In this document: piece after piece, positions 32,193 through 41,765 of the stretch
Numbering within the stretch: position 1 is the stretch's first letter
Layout: each line of letters starts with the position of its first letter
From: Bacteroidales bacterium
GTDB taxonomy: Bacteria; Bacteroidota; Bacteroidia; Bacteroidales; P3
Length of the DNA stretch: 53,290 bases
Assembly: GCA_017613375.1 (NCBI GenBank)
Contig: JAGADZ010000008.1
Location: 1-53,290, forward strand
Direction of reading: 5' to 3'
Notes under the pieces: generated by a model
The model's input: only the letters and a program-made list of their open reading frames with translations
Told to the model about the DNA's origin: nothing
Databases searched by the model: none
Program-made: the position numbers and the translations under genes

Positions 32193-34460
32193 ATGAAAAA
32201 TAAATTTTTTAAGACGACACGTAGTATTATGTGTCGGGCAAATGTGCAGGTGCGTCTGAAAACACTCTGCACGGTGGCACTTGTTGGAGCTGCCACAACA
32301 GCATCTTTCGGTCAAACCCCAGAGATTCGCGATAGCGTCAGGGTGCAGCACTTACAGAAAGTTGTTATCAGCGACTCGCGTGTAGGTAACACTGCACCGC
32401 TAACCACTACGACTATCAACAGAAATGAGCTTCTGGATGTGCGTAGCAGTGTGTCGATGCCTTTTATGCTCGAGTTGCAACCCTCTGTAGTGGCTATGGG
32501 AGAGAATGGTGCTGTCGGAGCTACATCGCTTCGTATCCGTGGCGTGGACGCTACACGTATCAATGTCAATATCAATGGTATCACACTTAACGACCCTGAG
32601 AGTCAGGCTGTCTTCTGGTATAATATTCCTAACCTCGGAGGCATGGCCCAGAGTCTACAGATTCAACGTGGTGTAGGTGCTTCCACAGGCGGAAGCCCCG
32701 CATTTGGTGCAGCTATCAACCTTCAGACTCTCAATGCCCGTAACCGTGCCTATGGTGAGGCTGATTTTGGCCTCGGTAGCTGGAACACCCGTCAGTACAG
32801 CATCACTGCAGGTACTGGCATCATGAAGAATGGTCTCAGCTTCGATTTCGCCTATAGCGGCCTTACCTCAGACGGATTCGTCCGCAGCCGCGGTACCGAC
32901 CAGCAGAGTTTTTTCGGATGTGCTTCTTGGTACGGTGAACGTACATTGGTCAAAATGATGGCTATTATCGGAAGTCAGACCACAGGAATCACATGGGACG
33001 GTGCCTATGCTTCCCAGCTCGATATCGACCCGACCTACAACCCCAGCGGAGAGTATGTGATGGACGGTAATATTATGTACTATCCCAACGAGACCGACAA
33101 CTACTGGCAGCGTCACTACCAACTCTATGTGTCGCATATGTTAAGCGACAACCTGAGTGTCAACGCAGCTCTCGATTTCACGCATGGCGACGGCTATTAC
33201 GAACAGTATAAAGCGGATACCAAATACAAAAAACTCTTCCTTGGCAGCGGTCGAGGCGACTACATCACCCGCAAGCAGATGGACAACAACGCCATTACTG
33301 GCAATTTAGCCATACGCTATGCCAAGGACGGGTTCTCCCTCTCGGTAGGTCACAATATGCTCTATTTCGACGGATTCCACTTCGGCAACGTGCTGTGGTT
33401 CCGTGACACGGCCATGCACATAGACACTCCTTACCAGTGGTATCGTTACAATGGCACAAAGACAGATAATACATCATACATCAAATTCAATTATGACATC
33501 ACCAGCGACCTGAATATTTACGGAGACTTACAGATGCGTATCGTCAACTACCGTCTCCGTGGCACCACCGACGACGCTGATGCCTCTAACCAGCAGGTGC
33601 ATATTGATTTTGATGAGAACTATTATTTTTTCAATCCCAAAGCTGGTGTCAATTACCGCATCAACGACAACAGCCGCACCTATTTCGTGGCTGGTATCAC
33701 CAACCGGGAGCCTGCCAAAGGCGATATCAAGGACGCCTTTGCAGAGGGCGACACCGTCAAGGCGGAAAGCATGCTTGACATTGAGTTAGGCTATCATTAT
33801 GTCGGTGCCAGATGGGCTTTCAGTGCCAATGCCTATGCCATGTTGTATCGCGACCAGCTAACCCCGAGCGGAGACCTCAGCAGTAGTGGATATACTCTCC
33901 TCGAGAATGTCGACAAGAGCTATCGATTGGGTATAGAACTTCAGGGTGGTATCATGTTGACCGACTGGTTCCGTATGGATGCCAATTTGGCCCTCAGCCG
34001 CAATAAGGTCATCGACTACACCTATACCGATTTTACTGATGGTGACGATGTAATCCAGACTTATACCGCTACTACCGACCTTGCCCTTTCTCCAAATATT
34101 GTAGGAGCCGCTATCGCTACTTTCTCTCCTGTTAAGAATGCCAGACTGCAGCTCGTTGGGAAATATGTGGGCAAGCAGTACTGCGACAATACCAGCCGGG
34201 ATGTTTATTCCATAGACCCGTATTTTCTGCTCAACATTAAGGCCTCCTATGTATGGCATCTGCGTGGCACGAACGAGATAGAGGCACAATTGCTTGTCAA
34301 TAATCTCCTCGACCACAAATACCGCCTACATGCCTGGGTGGAAGACTGGGCCGAAGGATGGGATGCTGTCAACGATGTTCCTGCCGACTATCGCCACCAC
34401 CAGGCTCTGCTTCAACAACCTGGAATCAATTTCATGGCGAGAGTTATTTATAAATTTTGA
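32193..34460 (+). CDS. TonB-dependent outer-membrane receptor, thiamine-regulated (Omr1-like)
   Basis: The 755-residue receptor has a signal peptide ending near TTASFGQ, a plug domain (RSSVSMPFMLELQPSVVAMGENGAVGATSLRIRG region, residues about 55-170) and a long beta-barrel ending in the aromatic residue of ARVIYKF. TonB receptors pull scarce nutrients through the outer membrane. The TPP riboswitch directly before it and the PnuT and TPK genes behind it indicate thiamine or a precursor as substrate. Bacteroidota operons of this order (omr1-pnuT-tnr3) have been described. Confidence 0.92.
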   Translation: MKNKFFKTTRSIMCRANVQVRLKTLCTVALVGAATTASFGQTPEIRDSVRVQHLQKVVISDSRVGNTAPLTTTTINRNELLDVRSSVSMPFMLELQPSVVAMGENGAVGATSLRIRGVDATRINVNINGITLNDPESQAVFWYNIPNLGGMAQSLQIQRGVGASTGGSPAFGAAINLQTLNARNRAYGEADFGLGSWNTRQYSITAGTGIMKNGLSFDFAYSGLTSDGFVRSRGTDQQSFFGCASWYGERTLVKMMAIIGSQTTGITWDGAYASQLDIDPTYNPSGEYVMDGNIMYYPNETDNYWQRHYQLYVSHMLSDNLSVNAALDFTHGDGYYEQYKADTKYKKLFLGSGRGDYITRKQMDNNAITGNLAIRYAKDGFSLSVGHNMLYFDGFHFGNVLWFRDTAMHIDTPYQWYRYNGTKTDNTSYIKFNYDITSDLNIYGDLQMRIVNYRLRGTTDDADASNQQVHIDFDENYYFFNPKAGVNYRINDNSRTYFVAGITNREPAKGDIKDAFAEGDTVKAESMLDIELGYHYVGARWAFSANAYAMLYRDQLTPSGDLSSSGYTLLENVDKSYRLGIELQGGIMLTDWFRMDANLALSRNKVIDYTYTDFTDGDDVIQTYTATTDLALSPNIVGAAIATFSPVKNARLQLVGKYVGKQYCDNTSRDVYSIDPYFLLNIKASYVWHLRGTNEIEAQLLVNNLLDHKYRLHAWVEDWAEGWDAVNDVPADYRHHQALLQQPGINFMARVIYKF

Positions 34461-34491
34461 TTTTTGAAGAGCGAGGGCTATTTTTTGAATT

Positions 34492-35094
34492 ATGAATTTT
34501 GAGATTTCATTTTTCAACTTTCAACTTTCAATTATCGAAGTTATTGGAGCTGTTATCGGCCTGTTTTATATCATTAGCGAATACAGGGCCGACCGATGGT
34601 TCTGGCCACTTAGTCTGTTGATGTCGGCATTCTACGCCGTCATAGACTATGCCTCAGGAATATATGCCAACGGTACAATTTGTGTATATAACTTCGTGAT
34701 GTCTATTTATGGCATACTCGTTTGGCGTGGCATAATTCAGAAGCGTGAGGAAGATAAGGGTGGTGAACGTCAAATATCATCTTGCCCTAATCGCTATTGG
34801 TGGCAGATAATCACCATGATAGTCCTTCTCAGTGTCGTTCTCACATGGCTGTTGGGTCTGCTGCACGAGAGCAGCTATCCGCTGCTTGACGGTGTCTCTT
34901 CCGCCTTGACCATCGTTGGTATGCTTATGCTGGCACATAAGTGGTGGCAGCAGTGGTTCTGTTGGATGCTCGTCGAGCCGTTGATGATAGCGCTCTTCTG
35001 GCTCACGGGCAATTATGCGTCGGCATTGCTTTATGCCGTATTTGAGGTATTCTGCATCCTTGGCGCCATCCGTTGGAGAAAGGAGTCCATATGA
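34492..35094 (+). CDS. pnuT: PnuT thiamine transporter (PnuC family)
   Basis: The 200-residue membrane protein has about seven hydrophobic segments and PnuC-family features such as ISEYRADRWFWPLSLLMSAF, VYNFVMSIYGILVWR and TGNYASALLYAVFEVFC. PnuC-type carriers move vitamin precursors by facilitated diffusion, trapped by later phosphorylation. In this TPP-riboswitch operon the substrate is inferred to be thiamine (PnuT). The stop overlaps the next gene's ATG (ATGA), tying it to the pyrophosphokinase that would trap thiamine. Confidence 0.9.
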   Translation: MNFEISFFNFQLSIIEVIGAVIGLFYIISEYRADRWFWPLSLLMSAFYAVIDYASGIYANGTICVYNFVMSIYGILVWRGIIQKREEDKGGERQISSCPNRYWWQIITMIVLLSVVLTWLLGLLHESSYPLLDGVSSALTIVGMLMLAHKWWQQWFCWMLVEPLMIALFWLTGNYASALLYAVFEVFCILGAIRWRKESI

Positions 35095-35810
35095 AAAAAG
35101 CCATCATCCTTGCCAACGGGCTTTTCCCTAAGCGTGAGGAAGCTTTGCAGGCTATCTTGCAGACGCCGTTGCTTATATGCTGCGACGGCGCCTACAACCG
35201 CCTCGTGGCATCACGTTTGTTCTCCCGTGCCTCAATTCTTCCAGAAATTTATGTTGTCGGTGATGGTGATTCGTTGTTGAATGATTACAAGCCTCACGAC
35301 CCTGACCGCACCGTCGACACCATGCGTTTCAAGATAGAGGGATCTCTGCCTGCCGTATATATAGGTCGCTATGCGAAAGACCAGGATTGCAACGACCTCA
35401 CCAAGGCTGTCCGTCATGCTCTGACATTGGATGTCACGCATATCGTAATCCTTGGCGCCACTGGACTTCGGGAGGATCATACGCTTGGCAATATCAGTCT
35501 TTTGGCAGAATATGTAAAGATGAAGAACAGCGAGGACAATCGGCTGAATGTAAGGATGTATACGGATTATGGATATTTCACTCCAATAGTTGCAACAACA
35601 CGTATGCAGTCGTTCACAGGGCAGCAAGTATCTCTCTTCCCTTTGAGCAACGAAATGTCATTGTCTGTCGAAGGCCTTAAATATCCTATAAAAGACCGTC
35701 ATTTCAATATGTGGTGGGAAGCCACCTTGAACGAAAGTCTCGGAAAGGAATTTGAGGTAAAAATTACAGGCACCGGCGTGGTTCTGGTCTACCAGACACA
35801 TGCTCGATGA
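35091..35810 (+). CDS. Thiamine pyrophosphokinase
   Basis: Thiamine pyrophosphokinase turns thiamine into TPP, the coenzyme and the riboswitch ligand. The 239-residue protein has TPK motifs ICCDGAYNRL, VVGDGDSLL, KDQDCNDLTKAV and GATGLREDHTLGN, the catalytic aspartates being in the middle pair. The start at 35091 is chosen because AGGAG lies just before it and it overlaps the pnuT stop; an earlier in-frame ATG at 35073 is less likely. The operon closes a feedback loop: import, activation, then repression by TPP. Confidence 0.92.
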   Translation: MKKAIILANGLFPKREEALQAILQTPLLICCDGAYNRLVASRLFSRASILPEIYVVGDGDSLLNDYKPHDPDRTVDTMRFKIEGSLPAVYIGRYAKDQDCNDLTKAVRHALTLDVTHIVILGATGLREDHTLGNISLLAEYVKMKNSEDNRLNVRMYTDYGYFTPIVATTRMQSFTGQQVSLFPLSNEMSLSVEGLKYPIKDRHFNMWWEATLNESLGKEFEVKITGTGVVLVYQTHAR

Positions 35811-35880
35811 AAAAGGAGAGAGTTCGTTTCAAAAGCCTGGTTTCTTGTAAAGGATATTTGTAAGAAACTAATACCAATTG

Positions 35881-35918
35881 AAAAAAAAGATTGTAATCCG
35901 AGGATTGCAATCTTTTTT
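35881..35918. terminator. Bidirectional terminator between the TPK gene and purD
   Basis: AAAAAAGATTGTAATCC and GGATTGCAATCTTTTTT pair around GA, with A and T runs on both sides, so it can stop transcripts from both convergent genes. Confidence 0.85.
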
Positions 35919-35926
35919 ACTTAAAC

Positions 35927-37237
35927 CTACGAATTCAGTGTGAATTTCAGGAGGTCTTGGCCGATGTCGCGGCGGTAGTAGCGACCGCTCCATTTAATCC
36001 TTTCGGCATTCTGCAGACTATTGAGCAATGCACCGGGGAGCGTGTCGGAGAGAGACGTCACGCATATCACACGCCCTCCGCTTGTAGCCAATTCTCCTTT
36101 GCTGTTTATCTGTGTTCCTGCATGGAATACAAGGCTTCCCTTTACATCTTCCAGACCGCGGATGACATCGCCTTTGCGGTAGCTTTCGGGATAGCCGTGA
36201 GCTGTCAGCATCACACATGCTGCGGTATGGTTGTCTATATCCAAAGGCAACTGGTTGAGCGTTCCATCCCATGTAGCCTCGAAGAGTTCCACAACATCGC
36301 TCTTGATGCGAGGGAATACCGACTCCGTCTCAGGGTCGCCCATACGTACATTATATTCAATCACGTAAGGCTCAAGTTCCCCTTCCTCGTTTTTGACAGC
36401 CATCAGTCCGAGGAAAATAAAACCCTTGTATTGAATATTTTCTTTCTGCAGTCCTTTGATTGTAGGGATGACAATACGTTGCTCAACCTTCTGCATGAAG
36501 GCTTTGTCGGCAAAAGGCACGGGGCTTACGGAGCCCATGCCACCGGTGTTGAGGCCGGTGTCGCCTTCGCCAATACGTTTGTAATCCTTTGCCGAAGGCA
36601 GTATTTTGTAATGTTTTCCGTCTGTAAGGACGAAAACAGACAATTCTATACCGCTGAGATATTGTTCTATAACCACGCGATTCGACGCTTCTCCGAATTT
36701 GGCATCGGAAAGCATCTGTTTCAATTCATTCTTGGCCTCTTGCAGGTCGTCGAGAATCAAGACTCCTTTACCGGCGGCGAGGCCGTCAGCCTTGAGCACA
36801 TAAGGAGCATTGAGTGTCTCCAGATATTTCTGTCCCTCTTTAAGGGTTTGCTCTGTGAAGGTGCGGTGCGACGCTGTAGGGATACCATACTTGTTCATGA
36901 ATTCCTTTGCGAAATCCTTGCTGCCTTCGAGTTGTGCACCTTGTGCTGTCGGACCGATAATCATTACGTTCTTCAGGGCACTGTCCTCGGCGAAATAATC
37001 TGTTATTCCAGCCACAAGCGGTGCTTCAGGCCCTACAACAACCATCTTCACCTCGTTGGCGATGACAAATTTCCCTATTGCATTGAAGTCTGTGACTTTC
37101 ATATTGATATTTACACCACAGGCACTTGTTCCTGCATTGCCGGGAGCAATATACAGTGTATCACACAGTTTGCTTTGTGCTATTTTTGCAGCCATTGCAT
37201 GTTCACGGCCGCCGGAACCGAGAAGAAGAACTTTCAT
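35927..37237 (-). CDS. purD: Phosphoribosylamine--glycine ligase
   Basis: PurD makes glycinamide ribonucleotide in purine synthesis. The 436-residue enzyme has an N-terminal LLLGSGGREHAMA nucleotide-like motif, VVVGPEAPLVAG, an ATP-grasp domain with VLKADGLAAGKGV, and the metal-binding segment EYNVRMGDPETE. Length agrees with the family (about 420-430). It has its own promoter at 37263-37270 and a shared terminator downstream. Confidence 0.97.
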   Translation of the reverse strand: MKVLLLGSGGREHAMAAKIAQSKLCDTLYIAPGNAGTSACGVNINMKVTDFNAIGKFVIANEVKMVVVGPEAPLVAGITDYFAEDSALKNVMIIGPTAQGAQLEGSKDFAKEFMNKYGIPTASHRTFTEQTLKEGQKYLETLNAPYVLKADGLAAGKGVLILDDLQEAKNELKQMLSDAKFGEASNRVVIEQYLSGIELSVFVLTDGKHYKILPSAKDYKRIGEGDTGLNTGGMGSVSPVPFADKAFMQKVEQRIVIPTIKGLQKENIQYKGFIFLGLMAVKNEEGELEPYVIEYNVRMGDPETESVFPRIKSDVVELFEATWDGTLNQLPLDIDNHTAACVMLTAHGYPESYRKGDVIRGLEDVKGSLVFHAGTQINSKGELATSGGRVICVTSLSDTLPGALLNSLQNAERIKWSGRYYRRDIGQDLLKFTLNS

Positions 37238-37262
37238 ATATTTAACTGTTGTTTTTGTTTTG

Positions 37263-37270
37263 CAAAAATA
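37263..37270 (-). promoter_or_regulatory. -7 box TATTTTTG upstream of purD
   Basis: The minus strand reads TATTTTTG 25 bases before the purD ATG at 37237. I see no purine riboswitch in the short leader. Confidence 0.6.
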
Positions 37271-37299
37271 CTAAAAAAAAATAGACCGCCAAATTTTTT

Positions 37300-37503
37300 C
37301 TATCGCAGCTCTGTTTCATCCGGTGCGCATAGCCATACTATCAGATATGCCAATCCTCCTCCTCCGAAAACGAGCAGCGCCATCAGGAACAGTATTCTAA
37401 TTACTGTCGAATCAACTTTCAGGTACTCACCAATCCCACCGCAGACACCGGCAATCTTTCTGTCTGTAGCGCTTCGCGTTAGTTTTTTGATTTCATTATT
37501 CAT
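37300..37503 (-). CDS. PspC-domain small membrane protein
   Basis: The 67-residue protein is a single PspC domain: KLTRSATDRKIAGVCGGIGEYLKVDSTVIRILF, then a hydrophobic helix (LMALLVFGGGGLAYLIVWL). PspC domains sit in the inner membrane and take part in envelope-stress responses in other bacteria. The start at 37503 avoids overlap with the upstream gene; an earlier ATG at 37536 would overlap it by 19 bases. It is the last gene of a minus-strand unit with the flippase and fabD. Confidence 0.88.
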   Translation of the reverse strand: MNNEIKKLTRSATDRKIAGVCGGIGEYLKVDSTVIRILFLMALLVFGGGGLAYLIVWLCAPDETELR

Positions 37504-37517
37504 GACTTTTCCTTTCT

Positions 37518-39386
37518 TTATTTTGTTGTCCTGCATGGATTCCCAAGCATTTCAAAAACTATCTTTATATTCTCTTTCTGACATTTCGGATGTGCCGAAC
37601 GGAGACGTATCGCCACAGGTCTCATGCCAGTGCTCTGTCCATGCCAGAAAGAGTATAGCTCTCTGTAGTTCCTCAGACAGGGACTTATCCACAGTCCTTC
37701 GGTGGCCGTGCTCGACTGGTAGCGATAGGTCACCATTGTGCTATCGTCCATCAGGTAATCAATATAATAGATATTGGTTTTGTACAGGAAATCCCTGACA
37801 TGGCCCCTCAGGCTCTTTTCAGCATAGACTTTGCCTCGAACAACGGCATTGCTGTCGGTTTCAGGCACTTCGACCCATCTGTCCCATTCCGTTACCACAT
37901 TCTTTTCAATAGTCATAACCTTCTGAGGTGCATTATTTACGCGGTATTGTAGCAGAAGACCATAGCTCCCTGTGTCTGCAATTACATAGTTCTCCATAAG
38001 AGTCATCACTATGGTAGGCTCGTCGTTAAGCAGATAACGTTCATCGAGACTCATCATTTCGTCATCGGGACTGCACTCAGGCTTGTGAAAAAGGAGATAC
38101 TGCACGGCTTTCTCTCCACGATAGTTCTTGGATGAATTCTCACTTATCCAAGGAGAGAAGATTCCTCCTATTGTTGCTCTTGGCTGCCAATGTAGGTGAT
38201 TTACACCTAGGTAGATATACTCCCAAGGGTAGCAGTCGACCGATGTGTTGCCGATTTGTTGTATTGTACTGTCGGGAAGCTGACGGCAGGCAGTCTCTGA
38301 AGAAATAAAGTCAAGACTCTTAGCCTTCAGGTTACCATAATTCACCGTCATGTTCCATCCGTTGGCAGGGCCTGCGGCAACGATTGGATGTCCGGCACCT
38401 CCGGTGGTGTGGGGTATGTTCCATAGCAATAGCAGGCTGCATACAGTACTGCCAATCCATGTGCTGACATGCTTGCTCTCTTGTGTCATTGGCAGCAGGA
38501 AGAGTTCCGTTATGGCGAAATAGGCAAACTGCTTGAAATGGAAATAGTCCTCACGAAGTATGCCGTGTTTCCAAGTCGCAAACATCGGTATAAGAAGCAG
38601 CAGATAGAGTGTCAGTCCGTTCCAGTTACGTACTGTCAACGGGTAACAGAGGAACAGCAGAACGAAAAGCCACACTTTCCAATGGTTGTAGCCTGCTTCC
38701 AACACCATGCCGTCGGACCACCCCGTGGTCAGGTAGTACATGCCCTCAAAGGCTTTAATCAGTTGTGGGAAACCCTGATATACAATTCCTCCGATGACTG
38801 CCATAGCCACAGGTACACTTGTAGCGAAGACAATGGCATGTTTCCAATCCTTGTGTCTGGCAATATAGATTATCCATGCCATAAAGAGACATCCGAAAGC
38901 CTGTATTCCAAACGTTATCTTGATGAATAAAGCAACAGTGGCGATGACCACAGCGACAAGGAATGGGTAAAGTATCCGTTTCTCTATGGTCCACAGTGCA
39001 AGCAAAGCCACATCCATTACCAGGAGAATATCGATATTTGCAAAAAGGCATGCAGGTATCAGTGCCACAACGATAACTGCCGGTTTGTGTCTGTGTCGCA
39101 GACCTGTCTGCATGGCAAGCAGCACAAACAGTAGCTTGGCAGCGGTATAGAATATCAGGAAAGCGATGAAATGCCCGTTTTCTATTGTAGGAATGCGTAG
39201 CAGTCCCAGCGGCCCATAGGTGAATATCAAGCCGGTGAGAGTCTCATAGTCATAGCTGAAGAGCCAGTTGAATCCCCACACATACGACGGGTCGAGCCCA
39301 ACCGAATAGTCGGGCTCGAACATTGGGTAGGTGAGAAACACCAGCAGTATTGCCAGTACTGCGAGTAACCATCTTTTGCAGCTCAT
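37518..39386 (-). CDS. Polytopic membrane protein, GT-C-like, unknown function
   Basis: The 622-residue protein has about ten hydrophobic helices in its first 350 residues and a soluble C-terminal domain of about 250. Near the start, FEPDYSVGLDPSYVWGFNW resembles the first-loop acidic motif of GT-C glycosyltransferases. Other helices read IFYTAAKLLFVLLAMQ and VAVVIATVALFIKITFG. A lipid-linked sugar transferase is plausible given the neighbouring flippase, but the match is weak and the function stays open. It ends 14 bases before the PspC gene and starts 19 bases after fabD. Confidence 0.7.
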   Translation of the reverse strand: MSCKRWLLAVLAILLVFLTYPMFEPDYSVGLDPSYVWGFNWLFSYDYETLTGLIFTYGPLGLLRIPTIENGHFIAFLIFYTAAKLLFVLLAMQTGLRHRHKPAVIVVALIPACLFANIDILLVMDVALLALWTIEKRILYPFLVAVVIATVALFIKITFGIQAFGCLFMAWIIYIARHKDWKHAIVFATSVPVAMAVIGGIVYQGFPQLIKAFEGMYYLTTGWSDGMVLEAGYNHWKVWLFVLLFLCYPLTVRNWNGLTLYLLLLIPMFATWKHGILREDYFHFKQFAYFAITELFLLPMTQESKHVSTWIGSTVCSLLLLWNIPHTTGGAGHPIVAAGPANGWNMTVNYGNLKAKSLDFISSETACRQLPDSTIQQIGNTSVDCYPWEYIYLGVNHLHWQPRATIGGIFSPWISENSSKNYRGEKAVQYLLFHKPECSPDDEMMSLDERYLLNDEPTIVMTLMENYVIADTGSYGLLLQYRVNNAPQKVMTIEKNVVTEWDRWVEVPETDSNAVVRGKVYAEKSLRGHVRDFLYKTNIYYIDYLMDDSTMVTYRYQSSTATEGLWISPCLRNYRELYSFWHGQSTGMRPVAIRLRSAHPKCQKENIKIVFEMLGNPCRTTK

Positions 39387-39405
39387 CGCTATGTTAGTTG
39401 GTTTG

Positions 39406-40290
39406 TTACAGTTCTGCGGAGTGCGCGTTAGCGTTAGCGTCCACGCGTTTTATCATACCCTGCAATGCCGTGCCGGGACCAACCTCGATAAACTCTTCTG
39501 CTCCGTCTTTCAGCATATTCTCTACTGTTGCCGTCCACCGAACGGGAGAAGTGAGCTGTTTCGTCAGGTTTATCTTTATTTCGTCGGGGTTGCTGACAGG
39601 CAGTGCACACACATTCTGGTAGCAGGGGCATATTGGTTCGCTGAAGGCTGTCTTCTCGATGGCAAGAGAGAGCTCCACACGTGCCGGCTCCATCAAAGGC
39701 GAATGGAATGCTCCTCCTACGGCGAGTGGCAGGGCGCGGCCTTTGGCCTCTTTAACCTTCTCGCAGGCTCTGTTCACACCTTCGACAGTGCCGCTGATGA
39801 CCAGCTGGCCGGGACAGTTATAGTTGGCGGGAACCACGATTTCGCCCTCTACCGATGCACATATGTCTTCAACAGTCTTGTCGTCGAGTTTCAGCACTGC
39901 AGCCATTGTCGAGGGATGCTGTTCGCAGCATTTCTGCATAGCGTTGGCACGTGCGATTACCAGTCTCAGTCCGTCTTCGAAACTCATGGCTTTGGCGGCC
40001 ACAAGTGCCGAGAATTCGCCCAGAGAGTGGCCTCCCACCATGTCGGGACGGAATGCCTCACCCATATAGGTGGCAAGGATTGTCGAATGCAGGAATATTG
40101 CGGGCTGTGTCACCTTGGTCTGTTTCAAGTCTTCAGGAGTCCCGGCAAACATCAGGTCGGTGATGCGGAATCCTATGATATCGTTGGCCGTCTCAAACAT
40201 ATCGCGGCACTGTTTGTTACTGTCGTAAAGGTCTTTGCCCATCCCTACAAACTGGGCTCCCTGACCCGGGAATACATAAGCTCGTTTCAT
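39406..40290 (-). CDS. fabD: Malonyl CoA-acyl carrier protein transacylase
   Basis: FabD loads malonyl groups onto acyl carrier protein for fatty-acid elongation. The 294-residue protein has FPGQGAQFVGMG near the start, the nucleophile Ser89 in GGHSLGEFSAL, and the active-site His in GGAFHSPLM near 192. Length matches FabD (about 300). The gene is not beside other fab genes; it lies between a flippase (five-base gap) and a polytopic membrane protein. Confidence 0.96.
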   Translation of the reverse strand: MKRAYVFPGQGAQFVGMGKDLYDSNKQCRDMFETANDIIGFRITDLMFAGTPEDLKQTKVTQPAIFLHSTILATYMGEAFRPDMVGGHSLGEFSALVAAKAMSFEDGLRLVIARANAMQKCCEQHPSTMAAVLKLDDKTVEDICASVEGEIVVPANYNCPGQLVISGTVEGVNRACEKVKEAKGRALPLAVGGAFHSPLMEPARVELSLAIEKTAFSEPICPCYQNVCALPVSNPDEIKINLTKQLTSPVRWTATVENMLKDGAEEFIEVGPGTALQGMIKRVDANANAHSAEL

Positions 40291-40295
40291 TATTT

Positions 40296-41753
40296 TTATT
40301 CGTTGTTTTTTACTATTTGTATAATTTCTTTGATGTCAATAAGTCTCAGTATCATGGCAAGTCCTGTCGACAAGACAGCCGTTATAGCGAGTGTCGCCCA
40401 CCATGGTGCAATATGAGGCAAGCAAATGGTACACCCGGCAATTGATAACGTGAAAAAGGCAAGTTTTAGTATGTAGTTGACGGTGGGTTGCATCTTGAAA
40501 ATCCGCAATGCTGTCGCCATCTGAGCCACGGCCATGAATGTCTGCGCCGTCAGGCCGGCCCAGGCACTACCTATGGCTCCCCATCGAGGGATACATACGA
40601 TATTCACCACAATGTTCAACCCTAAGGACAAGGCTGCGAAAATATTCAGCTGCTTCAAGTTTCCGTTGGCTGTAAGCAAAGTGCCGAAGATATAGGTTAT
40701 GGAGATAGGTATTATGCCGAAAACCAGTATGCCGAAGACAGCGGCATAGTCCTGTTCGTTCTCAGAATAGAAGAGCTTCATCAAGTCTTCGCTGATACAG
40801 GCCAGTGCCATGGCTGCCGTAATGGCGAAAACCATCATCGTCGAGAATGTCAGACGTGTGGTGCTTGCAATCTCGGTAGCGACACCGCTCTCTCTATGTG
40901 TTTTCGTCATTTTCGAGAAGACAGGCAGTAGCGGTATTGACACCAGATAGGCAATCATCGTCAGGGCGTCGAGCAGCCGGAAGGCTCCGGCGTAGATACC
41001 AGCGTTCAAGTTGCCATGGCCTTTGGGCGAAAGTTGTTGCAGCAGCACAGGGTCTATCCTGTTGTACGATGCCATCAGCAGTACAAGCAATGCAAAAGGG
41101 AGACTTTTCTTAATGATTGCCAGGGTGAATGGCATGTTCCAGTGCAGTCGATTCAACCCTGTTTTCTTAATAAGTACCGCCAGAGCGGTCCCTGCAGTCA
41201 GCAGATAGGCTGCCGTCTGGGCATAGACGAAATGGAAAATCGTCATATGACCCATCGGACCCCAAAGCATCATGCCGCATATCACTATCATCAATACCCT
41301 GTCCATCACGCTCAGCAGGCTGTCCCATTTGAAAAGCAGCAACCCTTCGAAATTGCTCCGCAGATAGAGTATCAACGAACTCAGGAACTGGTTCAGCGTG
41401 AGCCATGACAGCAGGTAGAATTGGTCGCTTCCGTAACCCAGTAGTGCTCCTGTGCTGAAAGTCACAAGTAGATAAAGTCCCAGCAGCAGGAGTTTTATTG
41501 TCAGTATACCCGACAGATGTTTCCGTATCAGTTTAGGATGTCTTGCTATGTTACGCGTGTTGAAGTTCGTAACTCCCAAGTCAAGCAGGATATTGAAGAT
41601 ATATGTAATGTTGAAAATGCCAAAATAGAAGCCGTACATCTCTGTTCCCACGGCATTCTGCACGCCGACTTCGATGCCGAGGAGCCAGAAAGGCTTCACG
41701 AGCAGGTTGGCCAACAATACCCAGAACAGTCCGGAAAGCAGAGTCTTTTTCAC
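40296..41753 (-). CDS. Polysaccharide flippase-like membrane protein (MOP/MATE superfamily)
   Basis: The 485-residue protein has about 12-14 hydrophobic helices and resembles oligosaccharide flippases (Wzx) in its N-terminal part (LFWVLLANLLVKPFWLLGIEVGVQNAVGTEMYG) and in the middle loop with GIYAGAFRLLDALTMIAYLVSIPLLPVFSK. Such proteins move lipid-linked glycans across the inner membrane. The substrate is unknown; no polysaccharide cluster is adjacent, so a general role in envelope glycan or lipoprotein glycosylation is possible. It lies between the Ig-like lipoprotein and fabD. Confidence 0.85.
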   Translation of the reverse strand: MKKTLLSGLFWVLLANLLVKPFWLLGIEVGVQNAVGTEMYGFYFGIFNITYIFNILLDLGVTNFNTRNIARHPKLIRKHLSGILTIKLLLLGLYLLVTFSTGALLGYGSDQFYLLSWLTLNQFLSSLILYLRSNFEGLLLFKWDSLLSVMDRVLMIVICGMMLWGPMGHMTIFHFVYAQTAAYLLTAGTALAVLIKKTGLNRLHWNMPFTLAIIKKSLPFALLVLLMASYNRIDPVLLQQLSPKGHGNLNAGIYAGAFRLLDALTMIAYLVSIPLLPVFSKMTKTHRESGVATEIASTTRLTFSTMMVFAITAAMALACISEDLMKLFYSENEQDYAAVFGILVFGIIPISITYIFGTLLTANGNLKQLNIFAALSLGLNIVVNIVCIPRWGAIGSAWAGLTAQTFMAVAQMATALRIFKMQPTVNYILKLAFFTLSIAGCTICLPHIAPWWATLAITAVLSTGLAMILRLIDIKEIIQIVKNNE

Positions 41754-41765
41754 CTTCTATCTCTA

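Noticed and set aside
35957..37798. 613-codon plus-strand open frame antisense to purD
   Set aside because: It mirrors purD and the 3' end of the next gene; the product is Cys/His-rich with no recognisable motifs, and purD is certain.
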